A stretch of DNA of 64,000 bases, from positions 1 to 64,000 of the forward strand of contig JBEKRV010000015.1 in assembly GCA_049517675.1 (NCBI GenBank), given 5' to 3'. Source of the DNA: Bog-756 sp049517675 (GTDB lineage Bacteria; Actinomycetota; Acidimicrobiia; Acidimicrobiales; RAAP-2). Both the position numbers and the translations under genes were made by a program. This document shows positions 1 to 7,344 of the stretch, piece after piece (position 1 is the first letter of the stretch; every line of letters begins with the position of its first letter). Below the pieces are notes generated by a model. It was not told where the DNA came from, did no database searches, and saw only the letters and a program-made list of their open reading frames with translations.

Positions 1-59
1 TCGGCGTCCATGAGACCTCCAAGGTCGAAGTGGTTTTGAGCAACGCCGATCTTGGACAT
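1..59 (-). CDS. 5' end of an unidentified gene (partial)
   Basis: A minus-strand frame opens with ATG at 59 and runs off the window, giving 19 residues that include NHFDLGGLMDA. The FDLGGLM stretch resembles the start of YbaB/EbfC nucleoid-associated proteins, but this is far too little to assign a family. There is no clear Shine-Dalgarno site. The first 115 bases are visibly less GC-rich than the rest of the window. It could be a real gene start or chance. Confidence 0.25.
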   Translation of the reverse strand, partial: MSKIGVAQNHFDLGGLMDA

Positions 60-115
60 CTTTTTCGCGTCAGTGGTGGACCTCTGCCGAGCAGCTACCC
101 CTTGGAATCACTCGT

Positions 116-874
116 CTAGCGGAACAGGTCGCCGGCCGGGTCCCGCACGATTTCGGCGGAGACGGAGCCACGACGAAGCCAGGACGGGTCGAGGCCGCGC
201 ACGACGGCTGCGGGCACCCCCCGGTCCTTCCCCATGACCAGTTCGGCGGCCCCGGCGATCTCGTCGGCGATGCACACCTCGGTCGCCTCGAGGAGACGTC
301 CGGTGGCGTCCGGTGTGCCGCGCAGGTCGACTACCCCGGCGATACCGGCGATACCGATGGCAACATCGGTGACCCCGTTGCGCCAGGTCCTGCCGAACGT
401 GTCCGAGATCACCACGGCCACGTCGACGCCGAGACGGTGGCCGAGCGCTTCGCGGATTCGGCGCGCCGACTTGTCGGGATCGACGGGGAGGAGCGCCGCC
501 GTCCCCGCCTCCACGTTCGACAGATCGACTCCGGCATTGGCGCAGACGAACCCGTGGCGGGTCTCGGTGATGAGGAGATCGCCGCGGCGGCGCAACACCC
601 GGGTCGACTCGGACTCCACCAGGACCCGCTTCGCATCGGGGTCGTCGGGGTCGATCGCGACGATGCGACCCTCCGCCTTCGACACGACCTTCTGGGTCAC
701 CACGAGCACATCGTGGTCGACGATCCACGGGGCCCGGTCGTCCTCCGGCCCACCGGTGCACAGGGCGTCGGCCAGTACGGTGGCCAGATCGTCGCCCGGC
801 CGGATCTCGCCGACCCCGGTCACCGGCGCGACGACCAGCGTCCCCGGGAGCGGCATGCCGTCAGACACCGGCAT
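116..874 (-). CDS. cofE: Coenzyme F420:L-glutamate ligase CofE
   Basis: A 252-residue protein resembling CofE, the enzyme that adds L-glutamate residues to F420-0 using GTP in the cytosol. Family features include the early segment GTLVVAPVTGVGEI, the KVVSKAEGR stretch, ETRHGFVCANAG in the middle and SDTFGRTWRNG near residue 155. It is a single CofE domain, without the C-terminal FMN-reductase-like domain of mycobacterial FbiB. ATG at 874 is preferred because GAGGG lies 9 nt upstream; ATG at 856 has no such site. It overlaps the 3' end of cofD by 14 bp, so the pair is probably cotranscribed and translationally coupled. Confidence 0.9.
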   Translation of the reverse strand: MPVSDGMPLPGTLVVAPVTGVGEIRPGDDLATVLADALCTGGPEDDRAPWIVDHDVLVVTQKVVSKAEGRIVAIDPDDPDAKRVLVESESTRVLRRRGDLLITETRHGFVCANAGVDLSNVEAGTAALLPVDPDKSARRIREALGHRLGVDVAVVISDTFGRTWRNGVTDVAIGIAGIAGVVDLRGTPDATGRLLEATEVCIADEIAGAAELVMGKDRGVPAAVVRGLDPSWLRRGSVSAEIVRDPAGDLFR

Positions 875-1811
875 CGAGAACGACCCTCGCGAGCGCGACC
901 GAGTGTTCGACGTCCGACATGATGGTCGGAGCCACCACGCACCGGACCCCTTCGTCCTCGACGGCGGCGGCAAGGTCGGCGTCGACCTCGTCGATGACCA
1001 GCGTGGACACCCACGCTGCATACCAACGGGCCACACCGACCACGGAGGACTCGGAACCCATTTCGACGAGGAGGCGATCGGCCGGACCCTTGAGGGCCGC
1101 ACCGGCGACGATGGGGGAAACCGCCACGGTCCGGTCCCGCCGGAGTGCGAGCGCCTCGGGGACACCCGGCACGGCCAGCACGGGGTCGATGGAGACGACC
1201 GGATTGGAAGGGCACACGACGATGGTGTCGGCCTCTCGGATCGCATCGAGGACGCCCGGTCCGGGCCGTGCACTCGCGGCGCCGACGAATCGGACCCGCT
1301 CCACGGCCACGTCATGGTGGAGCTTGACGAAGTACTCCTGGAAGCCGACTTCACGGCCACCCGCCAGCAGTATCCGTGTACGAAGCGGGTCGTCGGTCAC
1401 CGGAACGAGGTGGACGCCGACGCCGAAGCGCTCGGCGAGCTCGCCGGTGACGGTGCTCAGCGGAGCGCCTTCGGACAGCCGCTGGGTCCGGTAGCAGTGC
1501 GTGGCAAGATCCTGGTCACCCAGGTTGAACCAGGTGATGCCCCCAAGCTTTCCGAGGGAATCCATGACCCGCCATGTCTCGCCGGCCAGTCCCCATCCCG
1601 TCTCGGGGTTGATGGCATCGGCCAAGGTGTACATGACGGTGTCGAGGTCGGGTGATATGTGGAGCCCGTGGAGGTCGGTGTCGTCGCCGACGTTGACGAT
1701 GGCGGTGATTTCGCCCGGGGGCACGACCTCGACCATGCCGCGGAGCAGCCGGGCCGCACCCACCCCTCCGGCGAGGGCGGTGATCACGGGCGGTGCCGAC
1801 GGCCGGGGCAC
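861..1811 (-). CDS. cofD: 2-phospho-L-lactate transferase CofD
   Basis: CofD/FbiA-type enzyme that transfers the phospholactyl-type side chain from its GDP- or GPP-activated donor to Fo, making (dehydro)F420-0. The N-terminal glycine-rich motif ALAGGVGAARLL, the NVGDDTDLHGLHISPDLDT block and the later CPSNPVVSIDPVLAVPG block are all diagnostic. The start is uncertain. GTG at 1811 lies 17 nt after a TAGCCT hexamer at 1829-1834; GTG at 1787, directly at the conserved ITALAGG strand, and GTG at 1916 are alternatives, the last overlapping the divergent glycosyltransferase. Together with cofE it shows that the organism makes F420. Confidence 0.92.
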   Translation of the reverse strand: MPRPSAPPVITALAGGVGAARLLRGMVEVVPPGEITAIVNVGDDTDLHGLHISPDLDTVMYTLADAINPETGWGLAGETWRVMDSLGKLGGITWFNLGDQDLATHCYRTQRLSEGAPLSTVTGELAERFGVGVHLVPVTDDPLRTRILLAGGREVGFQEYFVKLHHDVAVERVRFVGAASARPGPGVLDAIREADTIVVCPSNPVVSIDPVLAVPGVPEALALRRDRTVAVSPIVAGAALKGPADRLLVEMGSESSVVGVARWYAAWVSTLVIDEVDADLAAAVEDEGVRCVVAPTIMSDVEHSVALARVVLDAGV

Positions 1812-1828
1812 GAGGTGGTCATCGGCGC

Positions 1829-1834
1829 AGGCTA
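1829..1834 (-). promoter_or_regulatory. Candidate -10 box for cofDE
   Basis: TAGCCT on the minus strand in the gap between cofD and the divergent glycosyltransferase. It would start a transcript near 1822, about 11 nt before the GTG at 1811. No clear -35 box was seen. Confidence 0.35.
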
Positions 1835-1901
1835 CCCGGGTGGGAGGACGGCATCGGCCGTCCCGGTGCTGCCCGGTCCACGTCACGGGCGCGGGTGCCG
1901 G

Positions 1902-3098
1902 ATGTGCAAGGCTCACGACGTGCCGCCGGAGCGATCAGCGACCGCCGATCCCGACGTCCTGTCCGTCGGATTCGATGCGACCCCCCTGCTCGGGCGCCCC
2001 ACTGGCGTAGGAGTGTTCTGCGGCGGGGCACTCGAGGGGCTCGCCGCCCGGGGAGACCTCCGCGTCTCCGCCTTCGCGATCAGCTGGCGCCGCCGGCAGG
2101 GCGTGGCGGAACGGGTGCCTCCCGGCGTGTCCACGAGGCAGCGCCCCATGCCCGCCCGACCTCTGCACGCGGCCTGGGCGCACCTGTCGGTCCCACCGGT
2201 CGAGTGGTTCGTGGGCGACGTCGACGTCGTCCACGGATCGAACTTCGTTGTCCCACCGACGAGGCGGGCGGCCCGGGTGGTGACCATCCACGACCTGACA
2301 GTCGTCCGCTTCCCCGAACTGTGCGATGCGCCCACGCTCGCCTACCCCGGTCTCATCCGCCGGGCGCTGGCCGATGGGGCGTGGGTCCACACGCCCTCCA
2401 CCTACGTGGCCGCGGAGGTCGTGGCCGAGTTCGGCATCGATGCGTCCCGGGTGCGCGCCGTACATCACGGCGTGCCCATCCTTCCGCACGGGTCCGACCG
2501 GAGTTGGACACCTGAACTACCCGGGGGATGCGATCGCTACGTCCTCGCGGTGGGGACGATCGAACCCCGCAAGGACTATCCGCTCCTCGTCCGGTCGTTC
2601 GCGGCGGTGGCAGCCGCCCGTCCCGATGTCGCTCTCGTGATCGTCGGGAGCGAGGGTTGGGGAGCCGATCGGCTGACCGAGGCCGTGCAAGAGTCCCCCG
2701 TGCGGGACAGGATCATCCGATCCGGCTATCTCGACGACACCACGTTGGCGGGCGTCCTGCGCGGGGCCTCCGTACTGGCCTACCCGTCGAAGTACGAGGG
2801 GTTCGGACTTCCGCCGCTACAGGCCATGGCCGCCGGGATCCCGGTGGTGGCAACGGCCGGGGGTGCCGTGCCCGAGGTGGTCGGAGACGGGGCATGGCTG
2901 GTGGACACCGGCGACGGAGAGGCGCTCGCACAGCAGATCGTGCGGGCGCTGGCCGGTGGCGAGGACGTGGCGGCACTGATCGCCCGGGGCCGTGCGCGCA
3001 GTGCCGAATTCACCTGGGACCGGTGCGCCGAAGGGCTCGCCGGCCTCTATCGGGACGCGACCGGATCCGTCACCAGCGGACATCCGGTCGAGCGATGA
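1902..3098 (+). CDS. Family 4 glycosyltransferase (first of three)
   Basis: A 398-residue GT-B fold glycosyltransferase of family GT4. The N-terminal half has GFDATPLLGRPTGVGVF and the VVTIHDLTVVRFPE stretch typical of retaining mannosyl- or rhamnosyl-type transferases. The donor half has VGTIEPRKDYPLLV, SGYLDDTTLAGVLRGA and EGFGLPPLQAMAAG. The usual EX7E motif is altered: the second glutamate is Q, whereas both neighbouring copies keep E. ATG at 1902 is used; GTG at 1920 is possible. Its stop overlaps the next gene's start (ATGA), so three transferases and probably the later sugar reductase build one surface glycan. Donor and acceptor cannot be read from sequence. Confidence 0.88.
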   Translation: MCKAHDVPPERSATADPDVLSVGFDATPLLGRPTGVGVFCGGALEGLAARGDLRVSAFAISWRRRQGVAERVPPGVSTRQRPMPARPLHAAWAHLSVPPVEWFVGDVDVVHGSNFVVPPTRRAARVVTIHDLTVVRFPELCDAPTLAYPGLIRRALADGAWVHTPSTYVAAEVVAEFGIDASRVRAVHHGVPILPHGSDRSWTPELPGGCDRYVLAVGTIEPRKDYPLLVRSFAAVAAARPDVALVIVGSEGWGADRLTEAVQESPVRDRIIRSGYLDDTTLAGVLRGASVLAYPSKYEGFGLPPLQAMAAGIPVVATAGGAVPEVVGDGAWLVDTGDGEALAQQIVRALAGGEDVAALIARGRARSAEFTWDRCAEGLAGLYRDATGSVTSGHPVER

Positions 3099-4216
3099 AG
3101 CGGCTCCGCGTCCTCGTCCTGGCCGAACAGCTCCGCCGGTCGGCTGCGGGGGGCATCGGGACCTATGTGCTCGGCCTGCTCCAGGGGCTCGACTCACTGG
3201 CCGCCGCCGAGCCGGCGGACGCCCCCGAGATCGTCTTGACGGCGAGCCGGTCACCCGGCGCCGGCAACGACCCCCTCGCCGCCCTGGGTCACGAACTGCG
3301 GACCTCGAGGCTCCCCGGACCGCTGCTGACGAGGGCGTGGGATCACGGCCTGATCCGGGCTCCCTCCGATGTCGATCTGGTCCACGCCGTCTCGCTCGCC
3401 ACACTGGAGCCCGGGGACGCCCCGTTGGTGGTCACGGTCCACGACCTCCTGTGGCGCCGGATCCCGGAGGCCTACCCGGCGCGGGGACGTCGATGGCACG
3501 AGGCCGCGCTGGCCCGGGCGCTGCGACGGGCGGACCACTTCGTCGTGCCGGCCGACGTCGTGGCGGACGACCTCGCGCGGGCAGGCGCCCCGCCCGGGTC
3601 GATCTCCGTCATCCCCATGGGCTCGGACCACTTGCCACCTGCCGACACCCAAGCTGCCGCAAGCCACCTCGAGCAGCTCGGGGTCCATGGGCCGTTCCTC
3701 CTGTGCGTGGGAACCCTGGAGCCCCGGAAGAACCTCCAGCGCCTGGTGGAGGCCTACGGGACCATCCGTGACGCCCTTCCGGAACCGTGGCCGTTGGTGA
3801 TGGTGGGACCGTCGGGCTGGGGCGAGCAGGTGATGCCGGCGGAGGGCATCATCCATGCCGGCCCCGTGTCGTCGACCGAACTGTCCGGGATGTACGCGAC
3901 TGCCCGGCTCTTGGCCTACGTGCCCCTGATCGAGGGGTTCGGCCTGCCCCCCGTGGAGGCGATGTCGGTGGGCACCCCGGTCGTCGCCAGCCCGCTGCCG
4001 AGCACGGCCGGGGCCGCCTTCGAGGTCGACCCGAACCGGACCGAATCCATCGCCGCCGGTCTGCTGGAGGTGGCGACCAATGAAGGGACCAGGGCGGAGC
4101 TGGTCCGACGTGGAACGGCCCGATCGGGCGAGCTGACCTGGTCCTCCATCGCCCGACGCCACCGGGACGTGTGGGAACGGGTCGTGCGGGAAGGCGCGGT
4201 CCGACGTGGCGGTTGA
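3095..4216 (+). CDS. Family 4 glycosyltransferase (second of three)
   Basis: A 373-residue GT4 enzyme beginning MKRLRVLVLAEQLRR and having a glycine-rich acceptor loop GGIGTYVLGLL. VVTVHDLLWRRIPEAYP is the mid-domain motif, and LCVGTLEPRKNLQRLV plus the intact EX7E motif EGFGLPPVEAM mark the nucleotide-sugar half. Start ATG 3095 overlaps the upstream stop by 4 bp, implying translational coupling. It is a paralogue of both neighbours, suggesting local duplication followed by specialisation for successive sugars. Confidence 0.88.
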   Translation: MKRLRVLVLAEQLRRSAAGGIGTYVLGLLQGLDSLAAAEPADAPEIVLTASRSPGAGNDPLAALGHELRTSRLPGPLLTRAWDHGLIRAPSDVDLVHAVSLATLEPGDAPLVVTVHDLLWRRIPEAYPARGRRWHEAALARALRRADHFVVPADVVADDLARAGAPPGSISVIPMGSDHLPPADTQAAASHLEQLGVHGPFLLCVGTLEPRKNLQRLVEAYGTIRDALPEPWPLVMVGPSGWGEQVMPAEGIIHAGPVSSTELSGMYATARLLAYVPLIEGFGLPPVEAMSVGTPVVASPLPSTAGAAFEVDPNRTESIAAGLLEVATNEGTRAELVRRGTARSGELTWSSIARRHRDVWERVVREGAVRRGG

Positions 4217-5390
4217 GCCCGGGTCGACACCCGGGGGAGTGCTCCGGGTCGCGCTCGATGTGAGCGCAGTTCCTGAACGGCCGGTGGGCGCGGGTCACTA
4301 CATCCTGCAGTTGGCCGGGCAGCTGTCCATCCGGCCGGACATCGACCTGGTGCTGGTCTGCAGGGCCGGGGACCGGGCCCGCTGGTCGACCCTTGTCCCC
4401 GACGGTGACCTCCTGGCCGCGGCTCCGGCCGCTCGGCCGCTCCGCCTGGCCTGGGAGCAGCTCCGGCTCGGTCCGCTGCTGAGGGCCTCGGGTGCCTCGG
4501 TGCACCACGGCCCCCACTACACGATGCCCCGGCGACCACCGATCCCGTCGGTGGTCACCGTCCACGACCTCAGCTTCTTCGATGCACCGCAGTGGCACGA
4601 ACGGTCCAAGGTCGCCCTCTTCCGGCGGGCGATCACCCGGGCAGCCCGGGAGGCAGCCGTGGTCGTGTGTCCGAGCGAGACGACCGCCCGGTCGTTGCGA
4701 CGGTGGTGCCGGGTCGATGCCGAGCTGGTGGTGGCCCCCCACGGAGTGGACTCCGGGAGGTTCCGTCCCGAGGAACCCGCTCCCGGTGCGGACACGGCCC
4801 GTCTGTCCCTGGTCGACGAGCGCCTGGTCACGGGCCGGCCCCTCCTCGTCTTCGTCGGAACCCTCGAACCGAGGAAGGACGTGCCCACGCTGGTCAGGGC
4901 GTTCTCCGCGGTGGCATCACTCCATCCGGAGGCGCTGCTCGTACTGGCCGGAGGACGGGGGTGGGGGGCGGACGACGTCGATGCAGCCGTCATCGCGTCG
5001 GGGTTCGGGGCGCGCATCGTGCAGACCGGGTACGTCGACGACGACACGATCCCGGCCCTCCTGCGGTCGGCAGCTGCCGTCGTCTACCCGTCGCTCTACG
5101 AGGGGTTCGGCTTGCCTGCCCTCGAGGCGCTGGCCTGCGGAGCCACGCTCGTCACCACCAGCGGCACGGCCATGGAGGAGGTGGCGGGGGAGAGCGCGCT
5201 GCTCGTGCCGCCCGGTGACTCCTCCGTCCTGGCCGAGGTGCTCGACGGCATCCTCAGCGGATCCGGTGACGACCGGGCGGGATCGAGGCGGCGCTCCCTC
5301 GGGTTCGACATCGTGGAGCGGCACACGTGGAAGCGGAGTGCCGATGTCCACGTGGGCGCCTATCGGACGGCGGCCGGGTCTCGTAGGTGA
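4206..5390 (+). CDS. Family 4 glycosyltransferase (third of three)
   Basis: A 394-residue GT4 enzyme starting with GTG 11 bp inside the previous gene. It has LDVSAVPERPVGAGHY near residue 20, the paired motif VVTVHDLSFFDAPQWH, VGTLEPRKDVPTLVRAF and the intact EX7E motif EGFGLPALEALA. ERHTWKRSADVHVGAYR near the C-terminus parallels the TW-containing ends of the other two copies. Same operon and probable pathway as its neighbours; the acceptor is unknown. Confidence 0.88.
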   Translation: MAVEPGSTPGGVLRVALDVSAVPERPVGAGHYILQLAGQLSIRPDIDLVLVCRAGDRARWSTLVPDGDLLAAAPAARPLRLAWEQLRLGPLLRASGASVHHGPHYTMPRRPPIPSVVTVHDLSFFDAPQWHERSKVALFRRAITRAAREAAVVVCPSETTARSLRRWCRVDAELVVAPHGVDSGRFRPEEPAPGADTARLSLVDERLVTGRPLLVFVGTLEPRKDVPTLVRAFSAVASLHPEALLVLAGGRGWGADDVDAAVIASGFGARIVQTGYVDDDTIPALLRSAAAVVYPSLYEGFGLPALEALACGATLVTTSGTAMEEVAGESALLVPPGDSSVLAEVLDGILSGSGDDRAGSRRRSLGFDIVERHTWKRSADVHVGAYRTAAGSRR

Positions 5391-5434
5391 GACCTGCAGG
5401 CCGGGGGCCGTTCTCCCCTTGGGTGCCCAGCCGA

Positions 5435-5440
5435 TAGGGT
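5435..5440 (+). promoter_or_regulatory. -10 box, near-leaderless start
   Basis: TAGGGT ends 8 nt before the GTG at 5449, and no Shine-Dalgarno site lies between. A transcript would begin at or within 2 nt of the start codon, so the sugar reductase gene may have its own promoter. Confidence 0.5.
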
Positions 5441-5448
5441 GACCCGTC

Positions 5449-6348
5449 GTGCGCTCCTTGATCACCGGTGGACGCGGCTTCGTGGGAACGTGGCTGGCCG
5501 AGCATCTCCGAAGCCGCGGGGACGACGTCGTCCAGATCGACCAGGAGGTCGAGATCACCGACCCCGTCGCGCTCTTGGATGCGGTGTCCGCGGCCGCGCC
5601 CGACGCGATCTACCACCTGGCGGCGATGACCCACGTGGGACAGTCGTGGGACGAGCCGCTCCGGGTCTTCGCGGTGAACGTGCTGGGGACCGGTGCCCTC
5701 CTGGCCGCCGCTCGCGAGTGCGGGAGCGACCCCACCATCCTGGTGACGAGCTCCGCCGAGGTCTACGGGGCGGTGACCGACCCTGCGATGCTGCCGCTCA
5801 CCGAATCGTCCCGGACCGCCCCCCTCACCCCGTATGCCGCCTCCAAGCTGGCCGCCGAGGCGCTGTGCACCCAGGCCTGGCTCGGCCACGGTCAGCGGGT
5901 GGTCGTGGTGCGGCCCTTCAACCACATCGGACCGGGGCAGTCCCCGAATTTCGCCGTGGCCGCGCTGTCGAAGCGCATCGTGGACGCCGAGCGCTCCGGC
6001 GCATCCGAGATCCCGGTCGGGAACCTGTCCGCCCGCCGTGACTTCACCGACGTCCGAGACGTGGTCCGCTCCTACCGCTTGCTCGTCGAGTCCGGGGAGC
6101 CCGGCGGCGTCTACAACGTCTGCTCGGGGCGCGACGTGTCGATCCAGGAGATCGCCGACCGCCTCCTGGCGGCAGCGGGGAGTTCGGTCCGCTTGGTCCC
6201 CGATCCGGCGCTGATGCGCCCGATCGAGGTGCCGGTGCTGCGTGGGGATCCCGGACTCCTGACGGGGACGACGGGATGGACGCCCGAACTCACGCTCGAC
6301 CAGACCCTGGCCGACGTCCTGGCCTACTGGCGCGCCTCCCCGGCCTGA
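5449..6348 (+). CDS. GDP-6-deoxy-D-mannose reductase / GDP-mannose dehydratase family protein
   Basis: A 299-residue extended short-chain dehydrogenase. LITGGRGFVGTWLAEHL is the NAD(P)-binding loop, VTSSAEVYGAV holds the catalytic serine, YAASK holds the Tyr/Lys pair, and VRPFNHIGPGQ is very like that of Rmd-type GDP-4-keto-6-deoxymannose reductases. RRDFTDVRDVVRSY follows, as in GDP-sugar SDRs. It probably makes GDP-D-rhamnose or a related GDP-deoxysugar for the adjacent transferases. No partner GDP-mannose 4,6-dehydratase is in the window, so the exact reaction is inferred. Confidence 0.8.
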   Translation: MRSLITGGRGFVGTWLAEHLRSRGDDVVQIDQEVEITDPVALLDAVSAAAPDAIYHLAAMTHVGQSWDEPLRVFAVNVLGTGALLAAARECGSDPTILVTSSAEVYGAVTDPAMLPLTESSRTAPLTPYAASKLAAEALCTQAWLGHGQRVVVVRPFNHIGPGQSPNFAVAALSKRIVDAERSGASEIPVGNLSARRDFTDVRDVVRSYRLLVESGEPGGVYNVCSGRDVSIQEIADRLLAAAGSSVRLVPDPALMRPIEVPVLRGDPGLLTGTTGWTPELTLDQTLADVLAYWRASPA

Positions 6349-6407
6349 CCTGGTCTGACCGGTCCCGGGTGGGTGCCCGGCCCCCGAGGGTGGTCGCCCC
6401 GGGCCAC

Positions 6408-6476
6408 GGTCGACACGCTGGTCGACCGCTCCTTGTGCGGACGCGGAGAACGGCCCACACGTGGTGGGCCGTTCTC
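6408..6476. terminator. Two hairpins between convergent genes
   Basis: The first hairpin is GGTCGAC (6408-6414) with GTCGACC (6421-6427). The second is a perfect 13-bp stem, GAGAACGGCCCAC (6446-6458) with GTGGGCCGTTCTC (6464-6476), and a 5-nt loop ACGTG. Neither has a T-tract. The position between convergent genes suits a bidirectional terminator of the U-less type common in actinobacteria. Confidence 0.65.
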
Positions 6477-6580
6477 GCGGGGACCGAGGGGGGATTCGGT
6501 CCGGTTCGACCGGGTCCCGTAGGGCCCTGGTCCGGGTGCCGGGGTAGGCGGGGTTCCGCCCCGGCACCAGCCTGTTTCGC

Positions 6581-6982
6581 TCAGGCGACGGTGGTGGGGC
6601 GCATCGAGCGCAGCTGGGTGCGTGCGTCCTTGGCCTGGACGTGCGCCTGCTTGGCGATTTCACGGGCCTGGGCGGGCAGACGGTCCTCGAAGGGAGCGAA
6701 GACGGCCTCGACCCGCTCGATGATCTCCTCGACCCGGTCCATCAGATCCTCGACCTTGGTGTCCACGGTGCGGACGGCCTCGGTGAGGTCCCCACGAACG
6801 GTCGACACCCGATCTGCCACGCCCGACGAGGGCTCGTGCAGCTTCGCCATGAGCTCACGACGCTGGACCTGGGCCTGCTGGAATCCGAGGACCCCTGCGC
6901 CGATGACGACGTAGGTGGCGTCCTTCGCGACGTTGGCGATGTCCTTGGCTGCCTTGGAGATGTCGGTGTTGATGTCGGTCAT
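6581..6982 (-). CDS. Small coiled-coil protein, unknown function
   Basis: A 133-residue protein. The N-terminus is polar and amphipathic (DISKAAKDIANVAKDA), followed by one short hydrophobic stretch YVVIGAGVLGF near residue 30. The rest is a charged helical region with heptad-like spacing (VEDLMDRVEEIIERVEAVF) and a basic tail. It looks like a phasin- or apolipoprotein-like surface or coiled-coil protein, possibly anchored by the single segment, but I recognise no family. AAGGAG sits 6 nt before ATG 6982, so the start is secure. It is monocistronic, preceded by an unusually AT-rich promoter region. Confidence 0.75.
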   Translation of the reverse strand: MTDINTDISKAAKDIANVAKDATYVVIGAGVLGFQQAQVQRRELMAKLHEPSSGVADRVSTVRGDLTEAVRTVDTKVEDLMDRVEEIIERVEAVFAPFEDRLPAQAREIAKQAHVQAKDARTQLRSMRPTTVA

Positions 6983-7061
6983 GCTGTGCTCCTTGTGTCG
7001 GTTACGTGCTGACTCGTGCCGTTCCCACCGTGCCGGTGCCTCATACCGGGTCCGGTCACCG

Positions 7062-7099
7062 TGTTCGAATACAACTGTATACGCAATGTTAAACAGTTG
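7062..7099 (-). promoter_or_regulatory. AT-rich promoter with inverted repeat
   Basis: This is the least GC-rich stretch of its neighbourhood. It holds an inverted repeat CAACTGT (7072-7078) / ACAGTTG (7093-7099) and an overlapping palindrome ATACA-AC-TGTAT (7069-7080). On the minus strand both TAACAT and TACAGT fit a -10 box for the small gene starting at 6982. The repeats are placed to act as an operator over the promoter. The 6983-7344 gap holds this, the tandem repeat at 7155 and a -10 for the next gene. Confidence 0.45.
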
Positions 7100-7154
7100 C
7101 AAGCACTCCGCGATCACCCCGCGAACACAAGACGAGACGATGCAACCCTCCGGC

Positions 7155-7210
7155 GACCACCCGGCAACCTTCCGCCGACCACCCGGCAACCTTCCGCCGA
7201 CCACCCGGCA
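7155..7210. repeat. 22-bp tandem repeat, about 2.5 copies
   Basis: Unit GACCACCCGGCAACCTTCCGCC occurs at 7155-7176 and 7177-7198 without mismatch, then 12 bases of a third copy at 7199-7210. It lies in the non-coding gap between divergent genes. 22 is not a multiple of three, so it is not a protein repeat. Confidence 0.85.
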
Positions 7211-7328
7211 GTCGGGCGTCGGGCGGTCGCCGGACACCCGGAGTGCCGTCTCTGGCACCGGCCGGAGACCCTCCTCTGCGGGCCGGTGATCCGAGGCGGT
7301 ATGCCCCGTCACCCACCCTCCGGCCCGA

Positions 7329-7334
7329 TAGCCT
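7329..7334 (+). promoter_or_regulatory. -10 box upstream of the GT2 fusion gene
   Basis: TAGCCT ends 10 nt before ATG 7345 with no Shine-Dalgarno site between, giving a very short or absent leader. Confidence 0.4.
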
Positions 7335-7344
7335 CTGACCCCTG

